In this document: piece by piece, positions 50,830 through 59,200 of the stretch
How positions within the stretch are numbered: the stretch's first letter is position 1
How the letters are laid out: every line of letters begins with the position of its first letter
DNA from: Candidatus Acidiferrales bacterium
GTDB lineage: Bacteria; Bacteroidota; Ignavibacteria; Kryptoniales; JAKASW01
Assembly (NCBI GenBank): GCA_035515795.1
Contig: DATJAY010000039.1
Span: 206,964-270,963, forward strand
Direction: 5' to 3'
DNA: 64,000 bases
Made by a program: the position numbers and the translations under genes
Notes under the pieces: model-generated
Database searches by the model: none
Seen by the model: the letters and a program-made list of their open reading frames with translations, nothing else
What the model was told of the DNA's origin: nothing

Positions 50830-52095
50830 ATGTTGAAAGATCAATTCGAGCAATTCCTTACTATCTATGATGCCGATGCGAAGGATGCGATCTGGGCTGA
50901 ACAGAGTCGGACCTTTCGTCGGTTTTGGAATGATAAAATTGTAAATGGTTCACCCGATTCACTTACGGATGACAACATCGACCCTATTGTAAGGATACTT
51001 GATCGACATGGGAAAGGGAACAATAGCGAATCCGAAGCCATCGCGAAAGCCATGGTTGCACAGGGGGCATGGCGAAGAATGTTTCACGAGTTATGCTCAA
51101 AGAAAGATTTGTCAAAGCTCATAACTCAGATATTTGAAACGGCCGATACAGGAGAGAGAGCCGCTAACGTTGATTCACTTTATGAGATGAATAAAGGCAG
51201 GAAGAATAATCTAACTGGGCCGAGCGGGAACGTGATCAACGCTTTCCTTGCGGCGTACGACCCGATGAGCAATATCAGCATAATCTCTATGAAAGACAGA
51301 AGGCTCATTATTGAACACTTTGGATTTCCAATGACATTTGATTATGACAATGCCACTTCAGGTGTCAGGTTCGCAAACACGAACGAAATAATCCTCCGGG
51401 GATTTAGGTCTGAAGGTGTGGAAGGGTCCGCTCGAACGATTTCGGAATTCTGTTATCGCTCGCCGGCAAAGGCTCTCTGGAGAGGTACACATACTGTTGA
51501 GATCGGAAAGAAACCTGTGGAGGTGAGTATACCGCGCGACGATGATGACGATACCTCCTATGATGCCGAAGAGGAAGGACCTAGGGAGTCAATTGCAATG
51601 CAGGCAATCGTAGCGGAAATCGGAGCAAAAATGGGAATGCAGATTTGGATTCCCAAAGGAGATCGATCAAGAATTCTCAGGGTCTGGCATCCTACAGGAG
51701 AAGAACTGCTTGACAGACTGCCATTGAACTATGACGAAACAGCCATGAAGACAATCGAGAACATAGATGTGCTCTGGCTAAACCGACGAGCAATTGTTAG
51801 AGCCTTCGAGGTCGAGCATACAACTTCCATCTATTCGGGATTGTTACGAATGGCCGATCTTCTTGCTTTGCTACCCAATATTGATATCAAATTGCACATT
51901 GTCGCGCCACCTTCAAGAAGCGAGAAAGTATTTGAAGAAATCAAACGTCCAGTGTTTTCCTTGTTGGAAGGCGGAGCACTTTCTGAAAAGTGTACATATA
52001 TTTCCTACGACAGACTTCGTGAACTGTATAACGATAAGCAATTGGAATTCCTTAAGTCGGACGTGCTCGAAAAATATTGTGAACAAGCTGAATGA
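50830..52095 (+). CDS. putative nuclease-like protein at the end of the island
   Basis: Protein of 421 residues, not named. The C-terminal part contains IDVLWLNRRAIVRAFEVEHT, then TSIYSGLLRMADLLAL, a pattern of Asp, Glu-x-Glu and a following helix that fits a PD-(D/E)XK nuclease fold. The N-terminal 200 residues are helical with no known motif, and an acidic run (DDDDDTSYDAEEE) divides the halves. Ribosome site AGGAGT. It lies 85 bases after the HNH gene and is followed by a hairpin at 52165. It may be a separate restriction-type nuclease. Confidence 0.55.
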   Translation: MLKDQFEQFLTIYDADAKDAIWAEQSRTFRRFWNDKIVNGSPDSLTDDNIDPIVRILDRHGKGNNSESEAIAKAMVAQGAWRRMFHELCSKKDLSKLITQIFETADTGERAANVDSLYEMNKGRKNNLTGPSGNVINAFLAAYDPMSNISIISMKDRRLIIEHFGFPMTFDYDNATSGVRFANTNEIILRGFRSEGVEGSARTISEFCYRSPAKALWRGTHTVEIGKKPVEVSIPRDDDDDTSYDAEEEGPRESIAMQAIVAEIGAKMGMQIWIPKGDRSRILRVWHPTGEELLDRLPLNYDETAMKTIENIDVLWLNRRAIVRAFEVEHTTSIYSGLLRMADLLALLPNIDIKLHIVAPPSRSEKVFEEIKRPVFSLLEGGALSEKCTYISYDRLRELYNDKQLEFLKSDVLEKYCEQAE

Positions 52096-52164
52096 GGGAT
52101 AGGCTGTCGTTCAAGAGTATCTCTTCGGATTAATTCACGTGTCCACTTCCCCATAAATAACCAA

Positions 52165-52184
52165 GGGCACGTTCACACGTGCCC
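52165..52184. terminator. terminator-like hairpin after the restriction island
   Basis: GGGCACGT and ACGTGCCC form a perfect 8-base stem around a TCAC loop, 70 bases after the nuclease-like gene stops. No T run follows on the plus side. Confidence 0.45.
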
Positions 52185-52346
52185 CCGCTGTCATTCCAAA
52201 TAGCTTCGCGAAACGCAAACTGCTTTTACTTCTTTGCCTGCCGGCGGCGGCATATTGATGTCTCGATGTGGCTTTTCCTCTACCGGACAATCAGGTACGA
52301 CGCAAGGAAATCTAATTATTTCTCCATACATTATCAGAAAAACTTC

Positions 52347-53060
52347 ATGAGTAATTCAAAACCAGATTACGGCTTTGACGGAAATCCCGCGGCATTGGTT
52401 ATCTCTCTATGCGCCGTCGCTATCGTCGATCTCCTTTTGTTCTTGTCGTCTTCACTCCTCATCAGGATCGCCGCGTATATAGTATTCGCATTTGGATTGG
52501 GGTTTCTCGTCGTTACGGCGTGGCATTTTTCGTATGTCAGGTTCGGGAAGCTGAGGCACCGTGATGCCCTCCTGTCTTTAGTGGATTGGAAGGGGAACGA
52601 GACGGTACTCGATGTCGGGACAGGACGCGGCCTCCTCCTCATCGGCGCGGCAAAGAGGGCCGGGAAGACCGTCGGCGTAGATATCTGGAGAAAGCAGGAC
52701 ATGGCAAACAACGCTCCCGAAGGAGCATTGCACAATTCCGAGCTGGAGGGCGTACGTGACAAAATCGAGATCAGGAACGAAGATATACGGAAGACATCTT
52801 TCCCATCCGGATCCTTCGACGTGGTTCTTTCAAACCTCTGTCTGCATAACATTAAGGGTAAGGAAGGAAGGGATCAGGCATGCAGGGAGATCGCGCGGGT
52901 CTTGAAGCCCGGCGGGACTGCAGTCATATCCGATGGAGGTTTCACAAAAGCGTACCGCGATGTATTCAGGAATGAGGGGATGGAGGCGAAGATCGTGAAG
53001 GCAAGGTTCCCGCACAGGTCGCTGTGGCTTCATGCGGTAGTCGCAAAGAAAAAAGAATGA
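52347..53060 (+). CDS. membrane-anchored SAM-dependent methyltransferase
   Basis: Protein of 237 residues. Two hydrophobic helices (LVISLCAVAIVDLLLFLSSS and LIRIAAYIVFAFGLGFLVVT) come first, then a class I methyltransferase domain. The SAM motif is VLDVGTGRGLLLIGAAKRAG (about residues 96-115), the acidic strand is GVDIWR, and motif IV is DVVLSNLCLHNI. Start at the ATG giving MSNSKPDYGF; the long upstream frame has no similarity. Substrate unknown; a membrane lipid or quinone is possible. Confidence 0.78.
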   Translation: MSNSKPDYGFDGNPAALVISLCAVAIVDLLLFLSSSLLIRIAAYIVFAFGLGFLVVTAWHFSYVRFGKLRHRDALLSLVDWKGNETVLDVGTGRGLLLIGAAKRAGKTVGVDIWRKQDMANNAPEGALHNSELEGVRDKIEIRNEDIRKTSFPSGSFDVVLSNLCLHNIKGKEGRDQACREIARVLKPGGTAVISDGGFTKAYRDVFRNEGMEAKIVKARFPHRSLWLHAVVAKKKE

Positions 53061-53166
53061 GCGCCGTCGGAGGGCACATGACAAACGCTGTTATTAATCC
53101 GTCGTCGGTACAATAGTAGAGTGCATTCCGTGTCCGAAAGGAGTTGATAAGAACAGAAGGGAAATC

Positions 53167-53826
53167 ATGGCAAAACGTATACCTGTTTATGTCTATTGCA
53201 TTTTGATGGCCTTTGTATTCCTACCGCTTATAGTGAAGAGTGCCTATTCGTTCTTTTTATACCACGGAGTGGACGTTCCTGCCTCGAACACTCGTTTCGC
53301 TATTCTACTCGCTGAAGAGCTTATCTGTTTACTTGTAGCGTTCCTGTTGTTTCGAAAAATGGGGTATGATATGTCGGTCTTTGGTTTCAAGTTGAGGTCG
53401 GGCCAGATTTTATGGTCGATCGGACTCTTCCTGATTTGCTTATTGGCGACCACCCTGGTCCTTTCGGTTCTCGTTCATGTTCTCGCTCCTAATTATCATC
53501 ACACGACATCAACTTTCAGCACCGCCACAAAAGTAATCGCGCCTCTGGTTATAGTGTTGTCGATAGTGAACGCGTACTTTGAGGAGTTTTTCTTATTGAG
53601 ACTTTCGTACCACGCTTTGGAGGGGAGGATCTCCGCCATATCGATTGGTGTCTTAACGATCGTGATCCGAATCTCATACCACACTTATCAGGGCGTCTAC
53701 GGAATGGCTTTCGTTTTTATCTTCGGCGCGATCATGGCTCTGTACTATACCAAATACAGATCGATAGAAGCCCCGGTGATCGTCCACGCTTTGTGGGATA
53801 TACTGGCTTTTGTGAGATACATGTGA
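53167..53826 (+). CDS. CPBP-family intramembrane metalloprotease
   Basis: Polytopic membrane protein of 219 residues. The catalytic core is in AYFEEFFLLRLSYHA (EE at 139-140, R145), with later His in YHTYQGVYG (H172) and in VHALWDIL (H207), the EExxxR, FxxxH and HxxxN/D pattern of CAAX/bacteriocin-processing proteases (here HALWD gives Asp in the last place). Function is often self-protection or secretion; here no neighbour points to a substrate. Confidence 0.8.
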   Translation: MAKRIPVYVYCILMAFVFLPLIVKSAYSFFLYHGVDVPASNTRFAILLAEELICLLVAFLLFRKMGYDMSVFGFKLRSGQILWSIGLFLICLLATTLVLSVLVHVLAPNYHHTTSTFSTATKVIAPLVIVLSIVNAYFEEFFLLRLSYHALEGRISAISIGVLTIVIRISYHTYQGVYGMAFVFIFGAIMALYYTKYRSIEAPVIVHALWDILAFVRYM

Positions 53827-53929
53827 GACAGGACAGCGGGTGACATCGCTAGATCTAAGTGCGCATGTATTGCTGCACGGCCGAAGGCGATTGCGGTGAT
53901 CGATAATAAACTATATCAAGGAGGCTTAA

Positions 53930-54559
53930 ATGTTCAAGATTCTTCTGACTTTTGTGCTGTCAATGTCCCTGACAATCTGTGGATTTTCACAGGACCTACC
54001 ATCAGGCTCGAAAGCAGGGCCGATGGACTCTGTGGAGTACTCCGTAGTCGCTGCGGTAGTCAAAGCAGATCACTTGCCGAAGCATCCGCGCTGGTTCATG
54101 CTGTCCAATCGGACGACGACATTTGAGTGCGATCCGCCCGCTAATACCGGTTTCAGCTTTGTGGGCTGCAGCGGCATGCGGACTCAGGACCAATCCCCGC
54201 AGGACGTGTACAATATGCTTGCGGGCAGCCTCCACTCCCTGACGACAGAGGTCTTTCTCGACCTGATGTCGAAGTCGGAGACCAGCACTGTCGTAGATAA
54301 GACTCTGCCATTGAATGTCAAACAAATCATCTGGGGACCAACGTCAACTTCGAGTGTCCCGAAAGAGCTCGGCGCTCCGGACTTTGCCGTCTACCATTCG
54401 CGGGTAGGCTTCAATAAGGAAAAGACGCTTGCTCTTGTGTACGTTGCCGCGGCAAACTGGACCGACAGCTCGAAGACCTACGGGGAATACGTCATGCTCG
54501 GGTGGCAAGAAGGGGGCTGGACGATCCTCGAAAGGTATAAGATGTGGAGTATGAAGTAA
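53930..54559 (+). CDS. small secreted protein of unknown function
   Basis: Exported protein of 209 residues, not recognised. Signal peptide MFKILLTFVLSMSLTICGFS, cleavage near residue 20. The mature part has two Cys (FECDPP and VGCSG) that may pair, and ends in a region of Trp-rich strands (LVYVAAANWTDSS, MLGWQEGGWTIL). That last segment reads like a NTF2-like or SnoaL-type edge but is too weak to name. Excellent ribosome site (AAGGAGG). Confidence 0.6.
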   Translation: MFKILLTFVLSMSLTICGFSQDLPSGSKAGPMDSVEYSVVAAVVKADHLPKHPRWFMLSNRTTTFECDPPANTGFSFVGCSGMRTQDQSPQDVYNMLAGSLHSLTTEVFLDLMSKSETSTVVDKTLPLNVKQIIWGPTSTSSVPKELGAPDFAVYHSRVGFNKEKTLALVYVAAANWTDSSKTYGEYVMLGWQEGGWTILERYKMWSMK

Positions 54560-54900
54560 GTCGGGTTCAATAGATATTGTCACTGCGCTGACGGAGGGGC
54601 GTGTGCCAGGATGCGCTCGGGTAGCCCGGCATCGCGGCTTGGATTTCCACTAAGAGCATATCCCGCCCAAAATACTTTATATGAGGGGATCCCGCAAGGC
54701 GGTGAGGGGAATGAGAACTGAAAAGGGAGAGTGCCATCAAGTGACGGATTGCCGTCACTCGAAAACTCGGGACATGCTAGTCGCACGAAGCAAGGTACTC
54801 CTCTCGCGTTTCATGAGACGAAAATAGATTCACCTCCATACCCGTGCAACCATTTCAACGTTCCTGCATTATTGATTCAGATGTATTACAATATGGTACG
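54560..54900. other. intergenic region, repeat remnants only
   Basis: A 341-base spacer before the sigma factor gene. Around 54630-54720 there are GGATTTCCACTAAGAGC and GGGATCCCGCAAGGCGG segments of the decayed interspersed-repeat kind. No gene seen. Confidence 0.4.
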
Positions 54901-55452
54901 ATGACCGACCCGGAACTTCTCGAAAGAATCAAGGCCGACCCTGGAGCTTTCTCGGTCGTCTTCAAGGAATACTATAAGCCGATCTTTGGCTACGTGCTTA
55001 GGAGAACGGGGAAAGTGGACGACTCAGCTGACATCGCGGCGGAGACATTTTACAAGGCGCTGAAATACATAAATGCATTCACATATAAGGGTGTATCTCT
55101 CAAGGTTTGGCTCTATCGCATCGCGACAAACGAACTCAATATGTATTTCAGAAAAAAGAGATCCTCACTCCTGGATAGGGTCGACATCGAGTCCGCCGGG
55201 TCGCTGAGAGCATCGCTCAACGAAGATCGAAAGCAGATCGAAGAGGAGTTCCATAGACACGAGGAATTCCAGGCGGTTCTCGCCGCGCTCAAGACGCTCC
55301 CGATCAAATACCAGGAAGTGATCTCACTTCGTTACTTCGAAGAGAAGGACAACGGGGAGATATGCGCGATACTCGGGATCAAGGAAGGAACACTGAAGTC
55401 GCTCATTTCCAGAGGGCTTCGAAAACTTCACGAGATGTGCAACCAATTCTGA
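54901..55452 (+). CDS. ECF-type RNA polymerase sigma factor
   Basis: Sigma factor of 183 residues. Region 2 covers about residues 17-80 (FKEYYKPIFGYVLRRTG, then the SADIAAETFYKAL segment and VWLYRIATNEL), region 4 about 130-180 (LPIKYQEVISLRYFEEKDN then GEICAILGIKEGTLKSLISR). The linker between them is long and charged. I start at the ATG giving MTDPELLERI; 19 upstream codons are in frame. The membrane protein at 55468 begins 15 bases after the stop and is probably the anti-sigma partner. Confidence 0.88.
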   Translation: MTDPELLERIKADPGAFSVVFKEYYKPIFGYVLRRTGKVDDSADIAAETFYKALKYINAFTYKGVSLKVWLYRIATNELNMYFRKKRSSLLDRVDIESAGSLRASLNEDRKQIEEEFHRHEEFQAVLAALKTLPIKYQEVISLRYFEEKDNGEICAILGIKEGTLKSLISRGLRKLHEMCNQF

Positions 55453-55467
55453 GGCGAGGAATTAACG

Positions 55468-55887
55468 ATGGAAGAAATGCAGGAATTTGAAGAGAGACTG
55501 AAACATATGGAGAAACCCATGGTTGATGAACTGAAACACCAGGATGTCCTGGCAAATGCGATCGCCGAGGCCCGCAACAGGTCTCTCGTGAGCTGGTGGT
55601 GGCTTGGCGTTTCGCTATACGTCTTGGTCGCGCTTTTCATGAAGACATTGTTTGTTCCGCATGAGACCCTGACGAGGAACCTCCACGAATTCGCGACGAG
55701 AGACGGATGGTTGTCCATCCTCGTGTTCCTGATTCTTCCAGGATTATCTATAGCCATGAATTTACCTGCGATGCTGAGGATCTATCGTGAAGCTGGAAAG
55801 CCTCAGGCTTCCGGACTCCTGCGGATAGTGTGGCTGAACGTTGTTATAGTTTTAGTGTCGATTATCGTCATATTCATTTACTTATAA
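55468..55887 (+). CDS. three-helix membrane protein, probable anti-sigma partner
   Basis: Protein of 139 residues. About 40 polar, charged N-terminal residues (MEEMQEFEERLKHMEKPMVD) are followed by three hydrophobic helices (SWWWLGVSLYVLVALF, WLSILVFLILPGLSIAM, IVWLNVVIVLVSIIVIFIYL). A cytoplasmic head plus membrane anchor beside an ECF sigma gene is the usual anti-sigma layout; no zinc-binding motif is present, so it is not the ZAS type. Ribosome site GAGGAATTAACG. Confidence 0.6.
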   Translation: MEEMQEFEERLKHMEKPMVDELKHQDVLANAIAEARNRSLVSWWWLGVSLYVLVALFMKTLFVPHETLTRNLHEFATRDGWLSILVFLILPGLSIAMNLPAMLRIYREAGKPQASGLLRIVWLNVVIVLVSIIVIFIYL

Positions 55888-55901
55888 TGGAGCGGAGCAA
55901 A

Positions 55902-56141
55902 ATGAAATTACTTTGGTTCAGGCGGAAAGGGATATTCTACCTCCCGGCTTCCTTGGCAGGGTGGCTCGTTTTTGTCGCCGGTGTAGTAGGTGCAGTTTAC
56001 GCATTCCTGAGGATCGACAGCCACTCTCACTCCGCAAGCGATACCTTGATCAACTGGGTGTTCTATCTCCTGATAATTGGTGCCTTGTATAATCTGATCG
56101 CGTACTTCACGACGGGTGCGGGGTGGCATTCTCATACTTAA
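55902..56141 (+). CDS. small two-helix membrane protein
   Basis: Protein of 79 residues with two hydrophobic helices (LAGWLVFVAGVVGAVYAFLR and LINWVFYLLIIGALYNLIAY), not recognised. It is third in the sigma operon. An in-frame ATG at 55887 overlaps the previous stop (TAATG), and the one I use (55902) is preceded by GGAGCGGAG; either could serve. The stop codon coincides with the start of a decayed copy of palindromic repeat family 3. Confidence 0.55.
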   Translation: MKLLWFRRKGIFYLPASLAGWLVFVAGVVGAVYAFLRIDSHSHSASDTLINWVFYLLIIGALYNLIAYFTTGAGWHSHT

Positions 56142-56289
56142 CCCGTCATCGCGAGGGACAAATTAAGGCATCCATTAGAAATGGACGCCTTGCTAGAGCG
56201 CCAATCCGCCCGCGGCGGATTTCGAGATTCGTTGAGCCGTCCAATTTATTGGATGGTGATTCAAGGATTTTACCGCTCTCATCTAACCC

Positions 56290-56391
56290 GTCATTGCGGT
56301 GGCGCCTTAAGCGCCAGAAGCAATCCTATTCGTGAAATCACTAACCAAGGGATTGCTTCGTCGCCCTGCAAGCAGGCCTCCTCGCAATGAC
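56290..56391. repeat. palindromic repeat family 3, copy 3
   Basis: Left end GTCATTGCGG, right end CTCGCAATGAC; the inner AAGCAATCC and GGGATTGC pair again. The right half is nearly identical to that of the copy at 31617 (TCGTCGCCCTGCAAGCAGG). An added GGCGCCTTAAGCGCC stem lies near the left. Confidence 0.75.
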
Positions 56392-56477
56392 AGGAGACGT
56401 GAGGGGGATTGTAACACTACAGGTTTGTCATTTCAGCGAGCGCTCTTTGCGAGGAGAAATCTTCTATGGAGATCGTA

Positions 56478-56721
56478 AATGCTGGCTCAACTTGAATCGG
56501 AATGGAAGAGTGTGGTGTACGGACTTAGGAAAAAATGGCAATTACGAAATTCCCTTCTTCGATCTAACTCACCCTCTTCGCGCAAAGCGCGATTTCCCCC
56601 TCTCTAATTTATTAGAGAGGGGGACTAAGGAGGTGAGTTCGACGCGACGGGACTCCATTTTCGCAAGGGATTATTCAGATCACGCAAACTGAGCCACTCA
56701 ACTCCTAACTGAATCAGTACC
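56478..56721. mobile_element. MITE-like element, copy 3 (short, reversed)
   Basis: Reversed relative to copy 1: 56492-56561 matches the inverse of about 33690-33620, and 56646-56721 matches the inverse of about 33203-33128. The middle is a compound hairpin not present in copy 1. The right end is ACTGAATCAGTACC. GATCGT stands just outside both ends (56471-56476 and 56723-56728), followed by similar text (AATGCTGG and AATGCCGG). Confidence 0.65.
56566..56638. terminator. long compound hairpin inside MITE copy 3
   Basis: AACTCACC and GGTGAGTT as outer arms, then CGCG pair and a perfect 13-base stem CCCCCTCTCTAAT/ATTAGAGAGGGGG. It is the same unit as at 40802-40875, here placed inside the mobile element. 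Confidence 0.5.
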
Positions 56722-56995
56722 CGATCGTGAATGCCGGATTGAGTGGAAGCTAATGCAAGATTCCTCTCCGCCTATTCATCGGACAGGCGGATCCCTTCGA
56801 GACACGCACTTGTTTGGTCGGAATGACAAGAGACGCAGAGGGATTGCCGCCCCCCGCCACTCGAAAGGGATAGACTACCGCAATTCTTGGAGGAGAAAAA
56901 AAGGATATAATCTTCTGTCGATTTCCCGCCTTCTCAAACGACTACTTAATGTGAACGATAATTTAGCAAATAAAAAACAAGAGGAGGAAAAAGTC

Positions 56996-57424
56996 ATGGA
57001 AGCAACAATAGATTATTCAGCAACTGCTCGGCGCTCGCACGGTCGAGGCGCTGTCTGGACAGGTCGAATCATAACCGGCATTGTCGTGTTATTTATGCTC
57101 TTCGACAGCATCACAAAGATACTGAAGGTGGACGCCGTGGTGAAAGCCTCTGCCCAGCTCGGATATTCGGCAAACACGATCATGGCAGTAGGCATAATCT
57201 TATTCGCGTGTCTGGTAGTTTACTTATATCCGCGCACTGCGATTCTCGGAGCGGTCTTGTTGACGGGATACCTCGGCGGCGCAGTCGAAGCTAACTTGCG
57301 CGTTGGCACACCCCTCTTCAGCAACATCCTGTTCCCGGTTTACTTCGGCATACTGGTCTGGGCGGGACTCTATCTTCGCAACAGCCGCGTGCGCGAATTC
57401 TTGTCGTTTCGAAAAGCTGAATAA
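56996..57424 (+). CDS. DoxX-like membrane protein
   Basis: Inner-membrane protein of 142 residues with four helices (GRIITGIVVLFMLFDSITKI; TIMAVGIILFACLVVYLYP; AILGAVLLTGYLGGAVEANL; LFSNILFPVYFGILVWAGLY). The last two match the DoxX-like (PF13564) group, where GGAVATHLRVGxPLFSHILFP is typical. Start at the ATG after GAGGAGGAAAAAGTC. Members are linked to redox balance or quinone metabolism, but the role is not settled. A terminator follows. Confidence 0.8.
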   Translation: MEATIDYSATARRSHGRGAVWTGRIITGIVVLFMLFDSITKILKVDAVVKASAQLGYSANTIMAVGIILFACLVVYLYPRTAILGAVLLTGYLGGAVEANLRVGTPLFSNILFPVYFGILVWAGLYLRNSRVREFLSFRKAE

Positions 57425-57446
57425 CATCAATGACTGATCTGATATT

Positions 57447-57478
57447 GGGGGAGTTGAAAACGTATTCTCAGCTCCCCC
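57447..57478. terminator. terminator-like hairpin after the DoxX-like gene
   Basis: GGGGGAGTTGA and TCAGCTCCCCC pair (one mismatch) around a 10-base loop, 22 bases after the stop. No long T run follows. Confidence 0.5.
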
Positions 57479-57629
57479 CTGATTTACTTGAAGTATCCGG
57501 ATCATGGAACAGCATGGTCACGCATCGTGTTAGTATAATAAATCAGATCGCTAAGGCAAGCTACGACAGGACATAGAATGAGTCCACCGACAAGTTCATT
57601 GAAGAATAAAAAAGAGGGAGGAAATAACA

Positions 57630-58193
57630 GTGCGTAAAGTGATCGTTTTCAATTTCATATCGCTGGATGGCTATTTCGTCGACGCGAAAGGCGACATGAG
57701 CTGGGCTCACGACAGTGATCCCGAATTTCAGGCGTTTGTTCAGGACAACGCAAAGGGCGGCGGCGAATTTCTGTTCGGCAGAAAAACCTATGACTTGATG
57801 GCAAGTTACTGGCCAACGGAGATGGCGCGTACGAATGACCCCATCGTTGCACAGGCAATGAACAACCAGCCGAAGGTTGTTTTCTCGAGGTCTATGGAGA
57901 AAGCCGCATGGAGCAACACGAAGCTAATCAAAGATAATGTAGTCGGCGAGGTACGAAAGATGAAGAAAGAATCCGGGCCGGGCCTGGTGATCTTCGGAAG
58001 CGGAACGATCGTATCCCAACTGGCTGAGGAAGACATGATCGATGAATATCAGTTCATCGTCGTTCCAATCGTTCTCGGCAAGGGAAGGACAATGTTCGAA
58101 GGCGTGAAAGAGAAATTGAAACTGAAGTTGACTAAATCGAGAGCCTTCAGGAGTGGGAGTGTCTTCCTTTGCTATGAACCTATACGCGATTAA
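57630..58193 (+). CDS. dihydrofolate-reductase-like (RibD C-terminal) protein
   Basis: Protein of 187 residues of the YyaP/RibD C-terminal group. It has KVIVFNFISLDGYFVDAKGD at the start, EFLFGRKTYDLMASYWP in the middle, FSRSMEKAAWSNTKL and LVIFGSGTIVSQLAEEDMID toward the end, and VPIVLGKGRTMF at the substrate side. Start is GTG with GGGAGGAAATAACA upstream. These NADPH-binding enzymes are distinct from true folate reductases and their substrates are unknown. It opens a run of small genes with two broken relatives (59201, 62700). Confidence 0.85.
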   Translation: MRKVIVFNFISLDGYFVDAKGDMSWAHDSDPEFQAFVQDNAKGGGEFLFGRKTYDLMASYWPTEMARTNDPIVAQAMNNQPKVVFSRSMEKAAWSNTKLIKDNVVGEVRKMKKESGPGLVIFGSGTIVSQLAEEDMIDEYQFIVVPIVLGKGRTMFEGVKEKLKLKLTKSRAFRSGSVFLCYEPIRD

Positions 58194-58297
58194 AAAGGGA
58201 TCTATGAGAATCCTTTTTTCCCATGTCGATTTTGTCTGACCTCAATCGACTACTTAGTGAACAAGATGACAATTCGAAAACTATCGACGAGGGAGAA

Positions 58298-58672
58298 ATG
58301 AACGAAGTCGGTTATTTTGAAATCCAGTCGTCGGAACCGAAAAGAGAGTTAGAATTCTATAAAGAAGTGTTCGGATGGAAATTTGTCAGGGAAGAACTTG
58401 TTCCGATCGAGTATAGAATCGAAACCGACGGCATCAATGGAGGACTCTTAAAAAGGCCGGCAAAGGTGCCTCCAACGGAACATGGTACGAATGCGTTTGT
58501 TTGTTCTGTTCAAGTCGACAACTTTGACAAAACAAGCGACTTGATATTGAAAAATGGCGGGCAAGTTGCACTCCCAAAATTTGCTGTACCAGGACGGTGC
58601 TGGCAAGGCTATTTTCTCGATCAGGACAACAATACCTTCGGAGTTTTCGAAGTAGATGAACATGCGAAATAA
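58298..58672 (+). CDS. VOC-family (glyoxalase-like) protein
   Basis: Cytoplasmic protein of 124 residues with the glyoxalase fold. The start VGYFEIQSSEPKRELEFYKE and the middle VFGWKFVREEL are standard; the end WQGYFLDQDNNTFGVFEVDE holds the last metal-ligand position (Glu). Start chosen at the ATG after GAGGGAGAA. Substrate unknown; close relatives occur beside DGPF-type genes as here. Confidence 0.82.
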   Translation: MNEVGYFEIQSSEPKRELEFYKEVFGWKFVREELVPIEYRIETDGINGGLLKRPAKVPPTEHGTNAFVCSVQVDNFDKTSDLILKNGGQVALPKFAVPGRCWQGYFLDQDNNTFGVFEVDEHAK

Positions 58673-58705
58673 ATTTCATTAACGATCAACATAGGAGATA
58701 CTACA

Positions 58706-59176
58706 ATGCGATTCATGATGTTTATGATCCCGCCGGAATACCAGCCAAACGCATCGCCGAAACAAAAGGCGGATGCGAACTTTGCTCCTCCAAAGGAAGC
58801 AGTAGAAGCGATGAACAAGTACAACGAGGAAATGGCAAAAGCCGGAATCCTCATATCACTCGATGGTCTTCATCCTTTATTGAAAGGTGCCCGCGTTACG
58901 TACAAAGGCGGTAAAGCAACCGTAACCGACGGGCCCTTCGTGGAAGCGAAGGAAGTGGTCGGCGGCTACTGGCTGATCGATGTGAAGTCAAAAGAAGAAG
59001 CGGTCGAGTGGGCAAAGAAATGCCCGGCAGTTAAAGTCGACAGCGGCGCAGTCATAGAGGTGAGACAGATATTTGAGATGTCTGAGATGCCTCCTGAAGT
59101 CCGGAAAGCCGGAGAAAGCAAAGTGGTACAGGAAGCGATCGAGAAAAAAAGAAAATCTAAAGTACCCGCCCGTTAG
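58706..59176 (+). CDS. YciI-like (DGPF domain) protein
   Basis: Protein of 156 residues with one YCII-related domain. MRFMMFMIPPEY at the start and TDGPFVEAKEVVGGYWLIDV in the middle are the defining motifs. A charged tail of about 35 residues follows. DGPF-type proteins are known as partners of ECF42 sigma factors; the ECF factor here lies 4 kb upstream. Ribosome site AGGAGATACTACA. Confidence 0.88.
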   Translation: MRFMMFMIPPEYQPNASPKQKADANFAPPKEAVEAMNKYNEEMAKAGILISLDGLHPLLKGARVTYKGGKATVTDGPFVEAKEVVGGYWLIDVKSKEEAVEWAKKCPAVKVDSGAVIEVRQIFEMSEMPPEVRKAGESKVVQEAIEKKRKSKVPAR

Positions 59177-59200
59177 TCGATCGGGAAGCGGTAGTTAAAA

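Larger units (their letters stand above)
56142..56995. other. gene-free stretch rich in repeats
   Basis: From left to right: a decayed family 3 unit (about 56147-56200), the family 3 copy at 56290-56391, then the third MITE-like copy (56478-56721, reversed) with a compound hairpin inside. The last 270 bases hold no recognised gene and end in the GAGGAGG ribosome site of the gene at 56996. An open frame runs upstream of that gene through part of this stretch, but only by chance. Confidence 0.55.
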
